A stretch of DNA of 64,000 nt from Emticicia aquatica (GTDB lineage: Bacteria > Bacteroidota > Bacteroidia > Cytophagales > Spirosomataceae), in NCBI RefSeq assembly GCF_923079645.1, contig NZ_CAKLPY010000001.1:1694001-1758000 (forward strand). Reading direction: 5' to 3'. Both the position numbers and the translations under genes were made by a program. The notes below the pieces were generated by a model that was not told where the DNA came from, did no database searches, and saw only the letters and a program-made list of their open reading frames with translations. This document shows, piece after piece, positions 56,499-64,000 of the stretch (positions are counted from its first letter, which is position 1; each line of letters opens with the position of its first letter).

Positions 56499-59291
56499 AT
56501 GTCGAACTCTTTCAACGAGTCTTTTAATAGTTTTCGCCGACAAACTTGGCAAACTAAAAATGTTAAGCCAATTGATATTTTATTGATGATTGGTACGGAC
56601 GATTCGGGAGCATTTCTCGAAATTGTCGATAAAACATTAACGCCAGTTATTGTTAATTATCAAGCATATTCAGGTGAAATTCGCAATATTTTGCGGCAAA
56701 TAGAAAATATTCGAGAACGTGAATCTTTTACGATTGAATGGGGAAAAGAACAAGGTTGCTTATATATTTCTGAACATGAACATTTACTTCACATATTAAA
56801 AAATACAGATTTATTAGTCAATGAATTAGGCGAAAAACTCAGCTTCGCAACGGGTGAATCTCATCTTTTTTTTGATATTAAACCTTTAAGAAAACAAGAA
56901 AAAAAACTATCAATCAGACCTATTTTGATAGAAAATCATCAAATAATTGATAACCTAAATCCAATTTCAGAAGCTTTTTTGATTGCAAATAATATAATTT
57001 ATGAAATTGCCCCATTAGGTCATAATTTCAATCGACTCAATGCTTTTAGTTCTGAAATTGATGTGACAGACCTTGAAAAATTCTTATCACTTCTTTATTC
57101 TTATCTTGATAATTTTCAGCTTCAATATAACAATTATAAAGTTGAAGAATTAAGAGAAACACGTGGAACTGAACCTGCACTTGTTTTTGAAAAAATCGAC
57201 ACAGATAATGCTCTTCATCTGCGAGTTACGCAAATTTTACATGGTTTTGATGTAGAGTTTTTAGAGCAATTTGACCTTCATCGTTGCGTAGAAATCAGCG
57301 AATTAGAACAAATTATTCGGGTAGTTTATATAGAACAAAAGCCTATTGAAGAACTATGTGAGGTTATTTTAAAATTACTAAAAAAACACGTTTCAAAAGA
57401 AAATAAAAAGAAAACAAACGAGATTTATCAAGAAGAAAACCTTTTTGTTGTTCCCCAAAACATAGCAAATGGATTCATTTACAATGAGTTATCTACATTG
57501 TTGCTTAGTTGGAAGTTATTTGGTGCCGAAAAACTAAAGTCTTATAAAATCAATACTTCTCAACCAAGATTGGATGTCAGTCTTTCTTCGGGAATTGATT
57601 TCTTAGAAGGAAATGCTTTGCTTGATTTTGATGGTGAAAAAATTTCACTTTGGGAAGCACTTATGCAGTATCGTCAAAAGCGTTATGTTGAATTGTCGGA
57701 TGGCTCACACGCATTACTGAATGAGGCTTATGTGCAGAAATTACAACGACTTTTCAAGAAGAAAAAAGATAAAATTGAGATTTCTTTTTTTGATTTACCT
57801 TTAATCGAAGAATTGATTGACGAACGAAATGCGTCAGCAGTTTTCAAAAAATCAAAAACAATTTTTGAGGGTTTTAATGCTTTAAAAAATAATACTAAAA
57901 AGATACCTAAAGTCAACGCCAAATTACGACCTTATCAAGAATATGGCTACCAATGGCTCAGTTATTTGCAAGAACAAAAATTAGGCGGTTGTTTAGCAGA
58001 TGACATGGGTTTGGGGAAAACTATTCAAACAATCACATTATTGAGTGAGGTTTATCCAAAACAAAAAAAACCGTCGCTGATAGTAATGCCGAAAAGTTTG
58101 TTATTTAACTGGAAAAATGAAGTTCAAAAATTCAATCCTGCCATCACAACTTATACGTATTATGCCGAAAATCGGAATATTGAAGAAGCTGTGCATTCAA
58201 ATTTGATTTTTACGACTTATGCCATGCTTCGAAATGACATCGAAATTTTCAAGGATATTAATTTTTTTTATGTTATTCTGGACGAATCTCAAAACATCAA
58301 AAATATGCAGTCGCAAACATCAAAGGCGGCAGTTTTACTACAATCTGAACATAAATTAGCTCTTAGTGGCACACCTATTGAAAATAATTTAGGCGAACTC
58401 TATTCACTTTTTAGGTTCTTAAATCCTGCGATGTTTGGTTCTGCACAAAACTTCAATGATAATTATTTAATTCCGATTCAAAAAAACCGTGATACCGATG
58501 CGATTCTTGAATTGCGTAAAAAAATCTATCCATTTATTCTTAGAAGGCTAAAATCAGAAGTTTTAACAGAGCTTCCTGATAAAATTGAACAAACTTTATA
58601 CGTAGAAATGTCTGAACCACAAGCCAAACTTTATGAGCAACGACGTTTGTTTTATCAAGATGCAATTCGACAACAAATTTCTAATTCAAGTATCGAAAAA
58701 AGTCAATTTTTCATCTTTCAAGCGTTCAACGAATTACGACAAATTGCATCGCTTCCAGAAACAAAATCGGATGGAAAAATAACTTCTCCCAAATTAGAAT
58801 TATTGACTGAACAAATGACCGACGCCATTGCAAATGGACATAAAGTTTTAGTTTTTGTGAATTATTTAGCTGCAATCGAACTAATTGAAGGTGTTTTAGA
58901 AAATGAAGAAATTGATTTTGTGAGTATGACTGGCTCAACTCGTGACCGTCAAAAACTTGTTGATAGATTTCAGAATGACACCAATTGTAAAGCATTTATT
59001 ATGACCCTCAAAACTGGTGGAACTGGGCTAAATTTAACTGCAGCCGATATGGTTTTTATTTTTGACCCATGGTGGAATGTTGCCGCAGAAAGTCAAGCCA
59101 TCGACCGTACGCATCGAATTGGGCAAACACGAAAAGTTACGAGTTATAAATTAATTGCCCAAAACACAATCGAGGAAAAAATATTACTTTTACAGGACAA
59201 AAAACGACAGTTATTTGACGATGTAATTTCTGCTGATGCAGCGTCAGTAAAAAGTTTAAGCGAAGACGATATTAACTATTTATTGAAGTAA
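56499..59291 (+). CDS. SNF2-family DEAD/DEAH helicase
   Basis: 930 residues. An N-terminal half (about 1-470) with no recognised domain is followed by a complete SNF2 ATPase: Walker A in ADDMGLGKT (about 497-505), Ia LIVMPKSLLFNW, II DESQ (VILDESQNIKN, about 593), III LSGTPIENNL, then lobe 2 with LRRLKSEVLTELPDK, IV KVLVFVNYLAAIELI, V TLKTGGTGLNLTAADMVFIFDPWWN and VI QAIDRTHRIGQTRKVTSYKLI. Motif II is DESQ instead of the common DEAQ. Translocates on duplex DNA in relatives. The next gene (59350) carries a helicase-partner domain. Confidence 0.95.
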   Translation: MSNSFNESFNSFRRQTWQTKNVKPIDILLMIGTDDSGAFLEIVDKTLTPVIVNYQAYSGEIRNILRQIENIRERESFTIEWGKEQGCLYISEHEHLLHILKNTDLLVNELGEKLSFATGESHLFFDIKPLRKQEKKLSIRPILIENHQIIDNLNPISEAFLIANNIIYEIAPLGHNFNRLNAFSSEIDVTDLEKFLSLLYSYLDNFQLQYNNYKVEELRETRGTEPALVFEKIDTDNALHLRVTQILHGFDVEFLEQFDLHRCVEISELEQIIRVVYIEQKPIEELCEVILKLLKKHVSKENKKKTNEIYQEENLFVVPQNIANGFIYNELSTLLLSWKLFGAEKLKSYKINTSQPRLDVSLSSGIDFLEGNALLDFDGEKISLWEALMQYRQKRYVELSDGSHALLNEAYVQKLQRLFKKKKDKIEISFFDLPLIEELIDERNASAVFKKSKTIFEGFNALKNNTKKIPKVNAKLRPYQEYGYQWLSYLQEQKLGGCLADDMGLGKTIQTITLLSEVYPKQKKPSLIVMPKSLLFNWKNEVQKFNPAITTYTYYAENRNIEEAVHSNLIFTTYAMLRNDIEIFKDINFFYVILDESQNIKNMQSQTSKAAVLLQSEHKLALSGTPIENNLGELYSLFRFLNPAMFGSAQNFNDNYLIPIQKNRDTDAILELRKKIYPFILRRLKSEVLTELPDKIEQTLYVEMSEPQAKLYEQRRLFYQDAIRQQISNSSIEKSQFFIFQAFNELRQIASLPETKSDGKITSPKLELLTEQMTDAIANGHKVLVFVNYLAAIELIEGVLENEEIDFVSMTGSTRDRQKLVDRFQNDTNCKAFIMTLKTGGTGLNLTAADMVFIFDPWWNVAAESQAIDRTHRIGQTRKVTSYKLIAQNTIEEKILLLQDKKRQLFDDVISADAASVKSLSEDDINYLLK

Positions 59292-59349
59292 ATAACAATG
59301 AACGACCTCATTGAAACGGTTTTATGCCTTCGATGATTCATCCAAAATA

Positions 59350-61275
59350 ATGGCAAAAGAACGAGATATTGATAAAATATTCAGTGATTATGATGCTTTT
59401 CTAGCTTCAATTGGGCTGGGTATTGCTAAAGATAATAAACCAAAACCTTCAACTTTTGCTAAAATAGATGATGAGTCAATAGCTTTGGCAAAAGCCCTAG
59501 ATAAAGGCACATTTAAGCGAGAAAGCTTCATGCAAGGTTATCGAAAAATCATGCTTGCAATGTATGCCTCCAATGCTGAATTCATGCATAAAAATGGGTT
59601 TACAGAAAATGAAATGATTGATTTGAAGAGTAATTATAATAAAATAACCAAATCAGAATATGCCCATTTAGTAGCTAAAATATTCAAAAATAAAGAGATT
59701 TATGGCTTTTTCTTGTCATTTTTAGCTGAAGATGTTAAAACTGTTTTTGAAGCTTTAGTTTGGAAAAATACAGTTTCAGATGAAGACATTTTGAAAGAAC
59801 TTGGCATAAAAGTTATAAATGATATTGAAAAGAAAACTTACAATAATAAAACATATTTTGAGCAAGAACTCAAAAAGGAATTCTTGCTTTTAGCCATTGA
59901 AACTGAAACTAAGTATAATTACTTATCCAATTCATATTTAAAAACTTTCTTGCTTGAACTGCCGATTGAATTACGTTTGGTTTTGAAAGAATATTATGAC
60001 AAACCTCTTTATTACAATTTTGTTCCGCTTATAGAAGAACCGCAGACCAATTTTATTGCTAACAATGAATCTGAAATTTTTATCAATCTGCCTAATCTGA
60101 TTAATTATTTTCAGCAAGGAAATATTAAAACTTCTGCAACTGGTAAAGTTATGTCAAGTACACTAGGAAAAATTCGTAAATCATTAAACATCAACGAATT
60201 TTACCCAGAAACCGCTCCAAAAGAAGTCCAACAACTTAAAACATATTTGCTTGCTTCGTTGGTTGTTTGCGAGAACAAAACAAAGAAAGAAGCCAATGTG
60301 ATGGGTATTTTAAAGAAGTTTATTGAAAAAACATATCCCAAAAAATACAATAGTCATACCCATATTTTGACAAATTTAAAAGGAGGTCATCATCTATACA
60401 ATATTAATGATATTGAAACTACCTTTGTAGAAATAATACGACAATTACCTACAAATGAATGGATAAGTACGCAAAATTTTCTTGATTTTATTTCACTAAG
60501 AAGTTACGACTTTCATGTAGCAACTATTTACGAAATGTGTAACTACTTGACTTATGAAACTGGAGGTAAATTTGGAAAAGAAAAAAAACAGTTGTCCAAA
60601 GCTTCGTTAAAAAACTTCGTTATAGAACCTTTAATTAAAGGAAACTTAATGCTTTGGGCCTGTTATGGTCTAATAGAAATTGCCTATGATAATGTGAATA
60701 CTGAAGAATTAGGGAAAACATATTTTTCGGTTTATGATGGGATAAAAGCCATTCGGCTGACAAATTTAGGTGCTTATATTTTAGAAAAAACTACAGAATA
60801 TGAAGCTCCAACCGTAAAACAGAACTATAATCTAAGTTTTTCAACCGAAAATTTAATTATTTTAGTTGAAGGTGAAACAAGTATTACAGATAATCTGTTG
60901 GCAAATTATGCGGATAAAGTTGGTTCAAATAGATATGCTGTTTCAAACGAATCTTTTCTTAAAAATGTTAGTAATAAAAGAGAGTTGAAAACAAAAATTG
61001 ATATTTTTAAGCAAGTTGTAAATAGCAATTTGCCAACCAATTGGAAAAGTTTTTTTGCTATTCTTGATAAAAAAATCGACCCATTGACGCAAATTGAAGA
61101 CGTTTTAGTTTTTAAGATTCCAAGTGATGACCCCGAATTAATTAAATTATTGATTCAGAATCCAGCAATAAAAAAATTGCTCATCAAAGCCGAAGATTAC
61201 CAAATTATAGTAACAAAAAAAGATTATCCCGCCTTACGTAATAAACTAAAGACGTATGGTTATTTATTAGCTTAA
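59350..61275 (+). CDS. helicase-associated protein with XPB/Ssl2-type (PF13625-like) C-terminal domain
   Basis: 641 residues from ATG 59350; a TTG at 59311 is possible. The first ~490 residues are helix-rich with no recognised domain. Residues about 497-641 follow the Helicase_C_3 / XPB-Ssl2 N-terminal pattern: a leading NLIILVEGE strand, YAVSNESFLKNVSNKRELKTKI, SNLPTNWKSFFAILDKK, VFKIPSDDPELIKLLIQNPAIKKL, YQIIVTKKDYPALRNKLKTYGYLL. That domain accompanies helicases in other bacteria, sometimes as a separate subunit. The gene begins 58 bases after the SNF2 helicase, so the two probably work together (inference). Confidence 0.7.
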   Translation: MAKERDIDKIFSDYDAFLASIGLGIAKDNKPKPSTFAKIDDESIALAKALDKGTFKRESFMQGYRKIMLAMYASNAEFMHKNGFTENEMIDLKSNYNKITKSEYAHLVAKIFKNKEIYGFFLSFLAEDVKTVFEALVWKNTVSDEDILKELGIKVINDIEKKTYNNKTYFEQELKKEFLLLAIETETKYNYLSNSYLKTFLLELPIELRLVLKEYYDKPLYYNFVPLIEEPQTNFIANNESEIFINLPNLINYFQQGNIKTSATGKVMSSTLGKIRKSLNINEFYPETAPKEVQQLKTYLLASLVVCENKTKKEANVMGILKKFIEKTYPKKYNSHTHILTNLKGGHHLYNINDIETTFVEIIRQLPTNEWISTQNFLDFISLRSYDFHVATIYEMCNYLTYETGGKFGKEKKQLSKASLKNFVIEPLIKGNLMLWACYGLIEIAYDNVNTEELGKTYFSVYDGIKAIRLTNLGAYILEKTTEYEAPTVKQNYNLSFSTENLIILVEGETSITDNLLANYADKVGSNRYAVSNESFLKNVSNKRELKTKIDIFKQVVNSNLPTNWKSFFAILDKKIDPLTQIEDVLVFKIPSDDPELIKLLIQNPAIKKLLIKAEDYQIIVTKKDYPALRNKLKTYGYLLA

Positions 61276-61288
61276 AACTTTTGATAAA

Positions 61289-62080
61289 ATGCCCTCTTGG
61301 CTCTCACGCTCCGAATTATTAGTTGGTAAAGAAGGAATTGACCAACTTCAAAATGCACATGTTCTAGTTGTTGGATTAGGTGGTGTTGGCTCTTTTGCCG
61401 CCGAATATATCTGTCGTTCGGGTGTTGGTGAAATGACAATTGTTGATGGTGATGTGGTTGACCCAACCAATCGAAACCGACAATTACCTGCTTTGGCAAC
61501 TAATCATGGTGTTTCCAAGGCCGATATTATGGCTGAACGTCTCATTTCTATTAATCCAGAATTGAAATTACATGTTGTGAAAGAATTCTTAACACCAACT
61601 AAATGCAAAGAAATCTTGCTGACAAAATTTGATTATGTAATGGATTGCATTGATAGTGTTACCCCAAAACTTACATTACTTTCAACAGCTTATGAGCAGA
61701 ATCAAAGGATTGTAAGTTCGATGGGTGCAGGTGGTAAAATTGACCCAACAAAAATCAGAATTACAGACTTATTTGATACTTATGAATGTCTTTTCGCTCA
61801 ATATATCAGAAAAAGAGGAAAAAAACTTGGTATTGCAAAAGGTATTAAAGCAGTGTTTTCAATCGAACCTGTTATGCGAGATTCATTAATTTTGACTGAT
61901 GGGTCAAATTTTAAACGCTCTGCCTACGGAACAATTTCATATCTGCCAGCTGCCTTTGGAGGTGTTTGTGCCTCGGTAGTAATCAGAGATTTGCTTGAAT
62001 ATCCAATCGAAATTACGAAACGACCAAGTAATATTAAGAAAAAAGTTAAGATAAAACCGAAAACTGAGCCTAATGAGTAG
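61289..62080 (+). CDS. tcdA: tRNA threonylcarbamoyladenosine dehydratase TcdA
   Basis: 263 residues. E1-like (ThiF/MoeB) fold: WLSRSELLVGKEGIDQLQNAHVLVVGLGGVGS with the GxGGxGS nucleotide loop, VDGDVVDPTNRNRQLPA (D..N..RQ), MDCIDSVTPKLTL, SSMGAGGKIDPTKI and DLFDTYECLFAQ. The set and length fit TcdA/CsdL, which cyclises t6A at position 37 of ANN-decoding tRNAs. 13 bases after the helicase-partner gene. Confidence 0.92.
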   Translation: MPSWLSRSELLVGKEGIDQLQNAHVLVVGLGGVGSFAAEYICRSGVGEMTIVDGDVVDPTNRNRQLPALATNHGVSKADIMAERLISINPELKLHVVKEFLTPTKCKEILLTKFDYVMDCIDSVTPKLTLLSTAYEQNQRIVSSMGAGGKIDPTKIRITDLFDTYECLFAQYIRKRGKKLGIAKGIKAVFSIEPVMRDSLILTDGSNFKRSAYGTISYLPAAFGGVCASVVIRDLLEYPIEITKRPSNIKKKVKIKPKTEPNE

Positions 62081-62121
62081 TAGTTCTTAAAATAACTTCA
62101 CTCTTTTCAAAAGCAATATTC

Positions 62122-62922
62122 ATGAATGAACAATTAGATTTTTGTGCAGCTATCGACATTGGAAATACATCCGCTAAAATTGGTTTTTTCGCAGAAAATA
62201 ATTTAGTAGAAATACAGAAAGGTGTTTCAATAAACGATTTAAAAGAGCTTATTCTATTAAAAAATGTTAAAAATCTAATTGTTTCGTCAGTTACCAAAAG
62301 TCAAAATGAATTGGAAGATTTTTTTGAACCATTACCAATCAATAAATTATTCCTTCATCCAAGTACTGAGATTCCAATAAAAAAAAATTATGAAACGCCC
62401 CAAACGCTTGGAGCAGACCGAATTGCAGGAGCAGTTGGAGCGAACTTTTTGTTTCCAAATCAAAATATATTAATCATTGATATGGGAACGGCAATCAAAT
62501 ATGACTACGTTTCGGCCAATAATTCGTTTGAAGGTGGGATAATTTCTCCAGGTATGCGGATACGATTTGAGGCACTCCATACGTTTACTAAAAGGTTGCC
62601 GCTGGTTGAAGCCAATGGTATTCCTGATTTAATTGGTAAAAATACAACCACCTGTATTCAAAGCGGGGTTATTAATGGAATCATCGCTGAGCTTAATGGA
62701 ATGGTTGAAAACTACAAAAAATTAGGTAAATTTAGAGTTATCTTATGTGGTGGCGACGCTCCTTTCTTTGAAAGTCAAATAAAAAAGCCGACCTTTGCAG
62801 TTCAATTTACGAATGAAGCAAATCAAATAGCTGAAAATGCTATTTTTTCAATAGAACATATCCCAAATTTGACCTTAATTGGTCTGAACAGAATTTTACA
62901 ATACAATGTTGAAAAAAAATAA
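62122..62922 (+). CDS. coaX: type III pantothenate kinase
   Basis: 266 residues. ASKHA-fold kinase, first step of CoA synthesis. DIGNTSAKIGFF (phosphate 1), TLGADRIAGAVGA (family GADRxA), IDMGTAIKYDYVS (phosphate 2), FEGGIISPGMRIRFEALH, SGVINGIIAELNGM and ILCGGDAPFF (adenosine loop). Cytosolic. The next gene begins 17 bases before its stop. Confidence 0.95.
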   Translation: MNEQLDFCAAIDIGNTSAKIGFFAENNLVEIQKGVSINDLKELILLKNVKNLIVSSVTKSQNELEDFFEPLPINKLFLHPSTEIPIKKNYETPQTLGADRIAGAVGANFLFPNQNILIIDMGTAIKYDYVSANNSFEGGIISPGMRIRFEALHTFTKRLPLVEANGIPDLIGKNTTTCIQSGVINGIIAELNGMVENYKKLGKFRVILCGGDAPFFESQIKKPTFAVQFTNEANQIAENAIFSIEHIPNLTLIGLNRILQYNVEKK

Positions 62923-64000
62923 CCTAACTGCTTACTTAATTATCAGTATTTTAACAATTACTGAAACTTTCGCACAAAAAGAATCTCGCCTTTATGGTAA
63001 CTCTCCTTATTCTGCATTAGGTATTGGTGATATTTACTCTGGTAGCTCTATTGCAAATGATGCAATGGGTGGAACAGGTCTTTCTTTCGGAAACGGAATT
63101 TATGTCAATACAATCAATCCAGCTTTGTTGGCCAAAAGTCGCTATGTCGCATTTAACACTGGCCTTCGAGGACAATACAAAAAACTTTCAAACGGTACAC
63201 TTTCACAAACAGATTTTGGAATGAATCTTAGCCATATAACATTGGCATTTCCGATAAAAACCAAATGGACAACAGCCATCACAATGCAGCCATATTCGGG
63301 TGTTGACCACGAAGCTCGTTTTACACAAACAATTACTGGTACTGACAAATCTGTTCAGCATAACTATAAAGGATTGGGTGGTTTATCAAAAGCAGCAGTT
63401 ACGAATGGTTTTTTGGTTGGGAAAAAATTGTATTTAGGAGCTGAAGTGGGTTATTACTTTGGAAATTTTACAAGAGATACAACTTCACGTTTATTGGTTA
63501 CAAGTGAAGATTTTTATTTAAGATATACAGACCGTGTTTCTGTAAGTGGTTTTGAATTTAAAACAGGCTTTGCATTTCAACAAAAAATTGCAGAAAAATG
63601 GAATTTGAATGTTGGAGGAACTTATGAACTACAAAGTAAATTAAATGGCGAAAGAATTAGAAGTTTTACAACACTTTATGACCAAGGAAATGGACCAAAA
63701 ATCATAAAAAAACCAGATACTCTTGCTCTTTATAATGGCGGAATAACGCTTCCTTCAAGATATGCAATAGGTTTTAGTCTCGAAAGCCCTTATAAATGGA
63801 CATTTGCAGTAGAATATAGCCGTCAAGATTGGACTAAATACTTAAATTTTGATGGAAAATCAGAAAGTAATCTTACTGTAAGTGAAAAATTTGCCTTTGG
63901 TATTGAATATTTACCAAAATACTCTTCAACAAAATACTTAAATCAAGTTTTTTATCGTGCTGGTTTTCAACAAGTTAAAACCCCCTATTTAGTAAACGGA
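62906..64000 (+). CDS. outer-membrane beta-barrel protein (FadL/OmpP1-like), truncated by the window edge
   Basis: Read by hand: ATG 62906 in a new frame, open for 365 codons to the window end. Overlaps the coaX stop by 17 bases. Signal-like start MLKKNNLTAYLIISILTITETFAQ; then SRLYGNSPYSALGIGDIYSG, NDAMGGTGLSFGNGIYVNTINPALLAKSR, a typical OmpP1/FadL opening, followed by alternating amphipathic strands (KLYLGAEVGYYFGNF, KWTFAVEYSRQDWTKYL). Long-chain fatty-acid transporter-type barrels are the nearest family; solute unknown. This gene commonly follows coaX in Bacteroidota. The C-terminus lies outside the window. Confidence 0.82.
   Translation, partial: MLKKNNLTAYLIISILTITETFAQKESRLYGNSPYSALGIGDIYSGSSIANDAMGGTGLSFGNGIYVNTINPALLAKSRYVAFNTGLRGQYKKLSNGTLSQTDFGMNLSHITLAFPIKTKWTTAITMQPYSGVDHEARFTQTITGTDKSVQHNYKGLGGLSKAAVTNGFLVGKKLYLGAEVGYYFGNFTRDTTSRLLVTSEDFYLRYTDRVSVSGFEFKTGFAFQQKIAEKWNLNVGGTYELQSKLNGERIRSFTTLYDQGNGPKIIKKPDTLALYNGGITLPSRYAIGFSLESPYKWTFAVEYSRQDWTKYLNFDGKSESNLTVSEKFAFGIEYLPKYSSTKYLNQVFYRAGFQQVKTPYLVNG

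Noticed and set aside
56499..61275. Calling the SNF2 helicase pair an anti-phage defence system
   Set aside because: There is no nuclease effector, methylase or other defence gene nearby. The neighbours (TatD, tcdA, coaX) are chromosomal housekeeping genes, so defence is not supported.

Overview
The window is a 64 kb stretch of a low-GC (about one third G+C by eye) Bacteroidota chromosome. The evidence is: type IX secretion (T9SS) cargo with C-terminal sorting domains, a DUF5103-type T9SS plug protein, Bacteroidota -7 promoter elements (TAnnTTTG) without clear Shine-Dalgarno sequences, and families such as DUF2911, DUF4105, 7TMR-DISM sensors and PspC/LiaF-like proteins. The gene style fits Cytophagales (Emticicia/Arcicella/Flectobacillus-like), but the genus is a guess. 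No tRNA, rRNA, CRISPR array, insertion sequence or prophage was seen. Genes are densely packed and both edges cut genes: aroA at the left, an outer-membrane porin-like gene at the right.

Region 1 (1-12.3 kb): aroA end, a membrane-bound LuxR-type regulator, secreted and membrane hypotheticals, an M16 protease, an ABC-F ATPase, N-carbamoylputrescine amidase and a DEAD-box helicase. Region 2 (12.3-27.1 kb): a lipoprotein, a DUF4105 protein, a PspC/PspC/LiaF-like envelope cluster, a TrpF-like protein, mnmA, a T9SS subtilase, a Nudix hydrolase, DUF2911, the T9SS plug, a GH95-like enzyme and YigZ. Perfect hairpin terminators separate many units.

Region 3 (27.2-40.3 kb) is the most distinctive. A three-gene leftward operon encodes a stand-alone LytTR regulator, a secreted phage-tail-collar-like protein with HxH motifs, and a 2972-residue multidomain surface protein. 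It is divergent from a 7TM sensor kinase/response regulator pair. The shared control region carries a perfect 16-bp palindrome. Base composition here is visibly richer in G+C than the flanks.

Region 4 (40.5-55.7 kb): a GH16 lipoprotein, a kelch protein, a lactonase, small hydrolase and membrane genes, a GNAT gene overlapping the c-di-AMP synthase cdaA, a class V aminotransferase, MarC, a large zinc metalloprotease, a secreted nuclease, a CotH-like T9SS protein and ElaA. Region 5 (55.8-64 kb): a rightward run of TatD, a SNF2 helicase, a protein with an XPB/Ssl2-type helicase-partner domain, tcdA, coaX and an outer-membrane barrel.

The strongest candidates for new biology are the LytTR/collar/giant-protein locus, an anticodon-arm-like hairpin in the mnmA leader, the SNF2 helicase/partner pair, and a TrpF-like protein lacking the catalytic cysteine. 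All functional statements come from reading motifs and are not backed by database searches.
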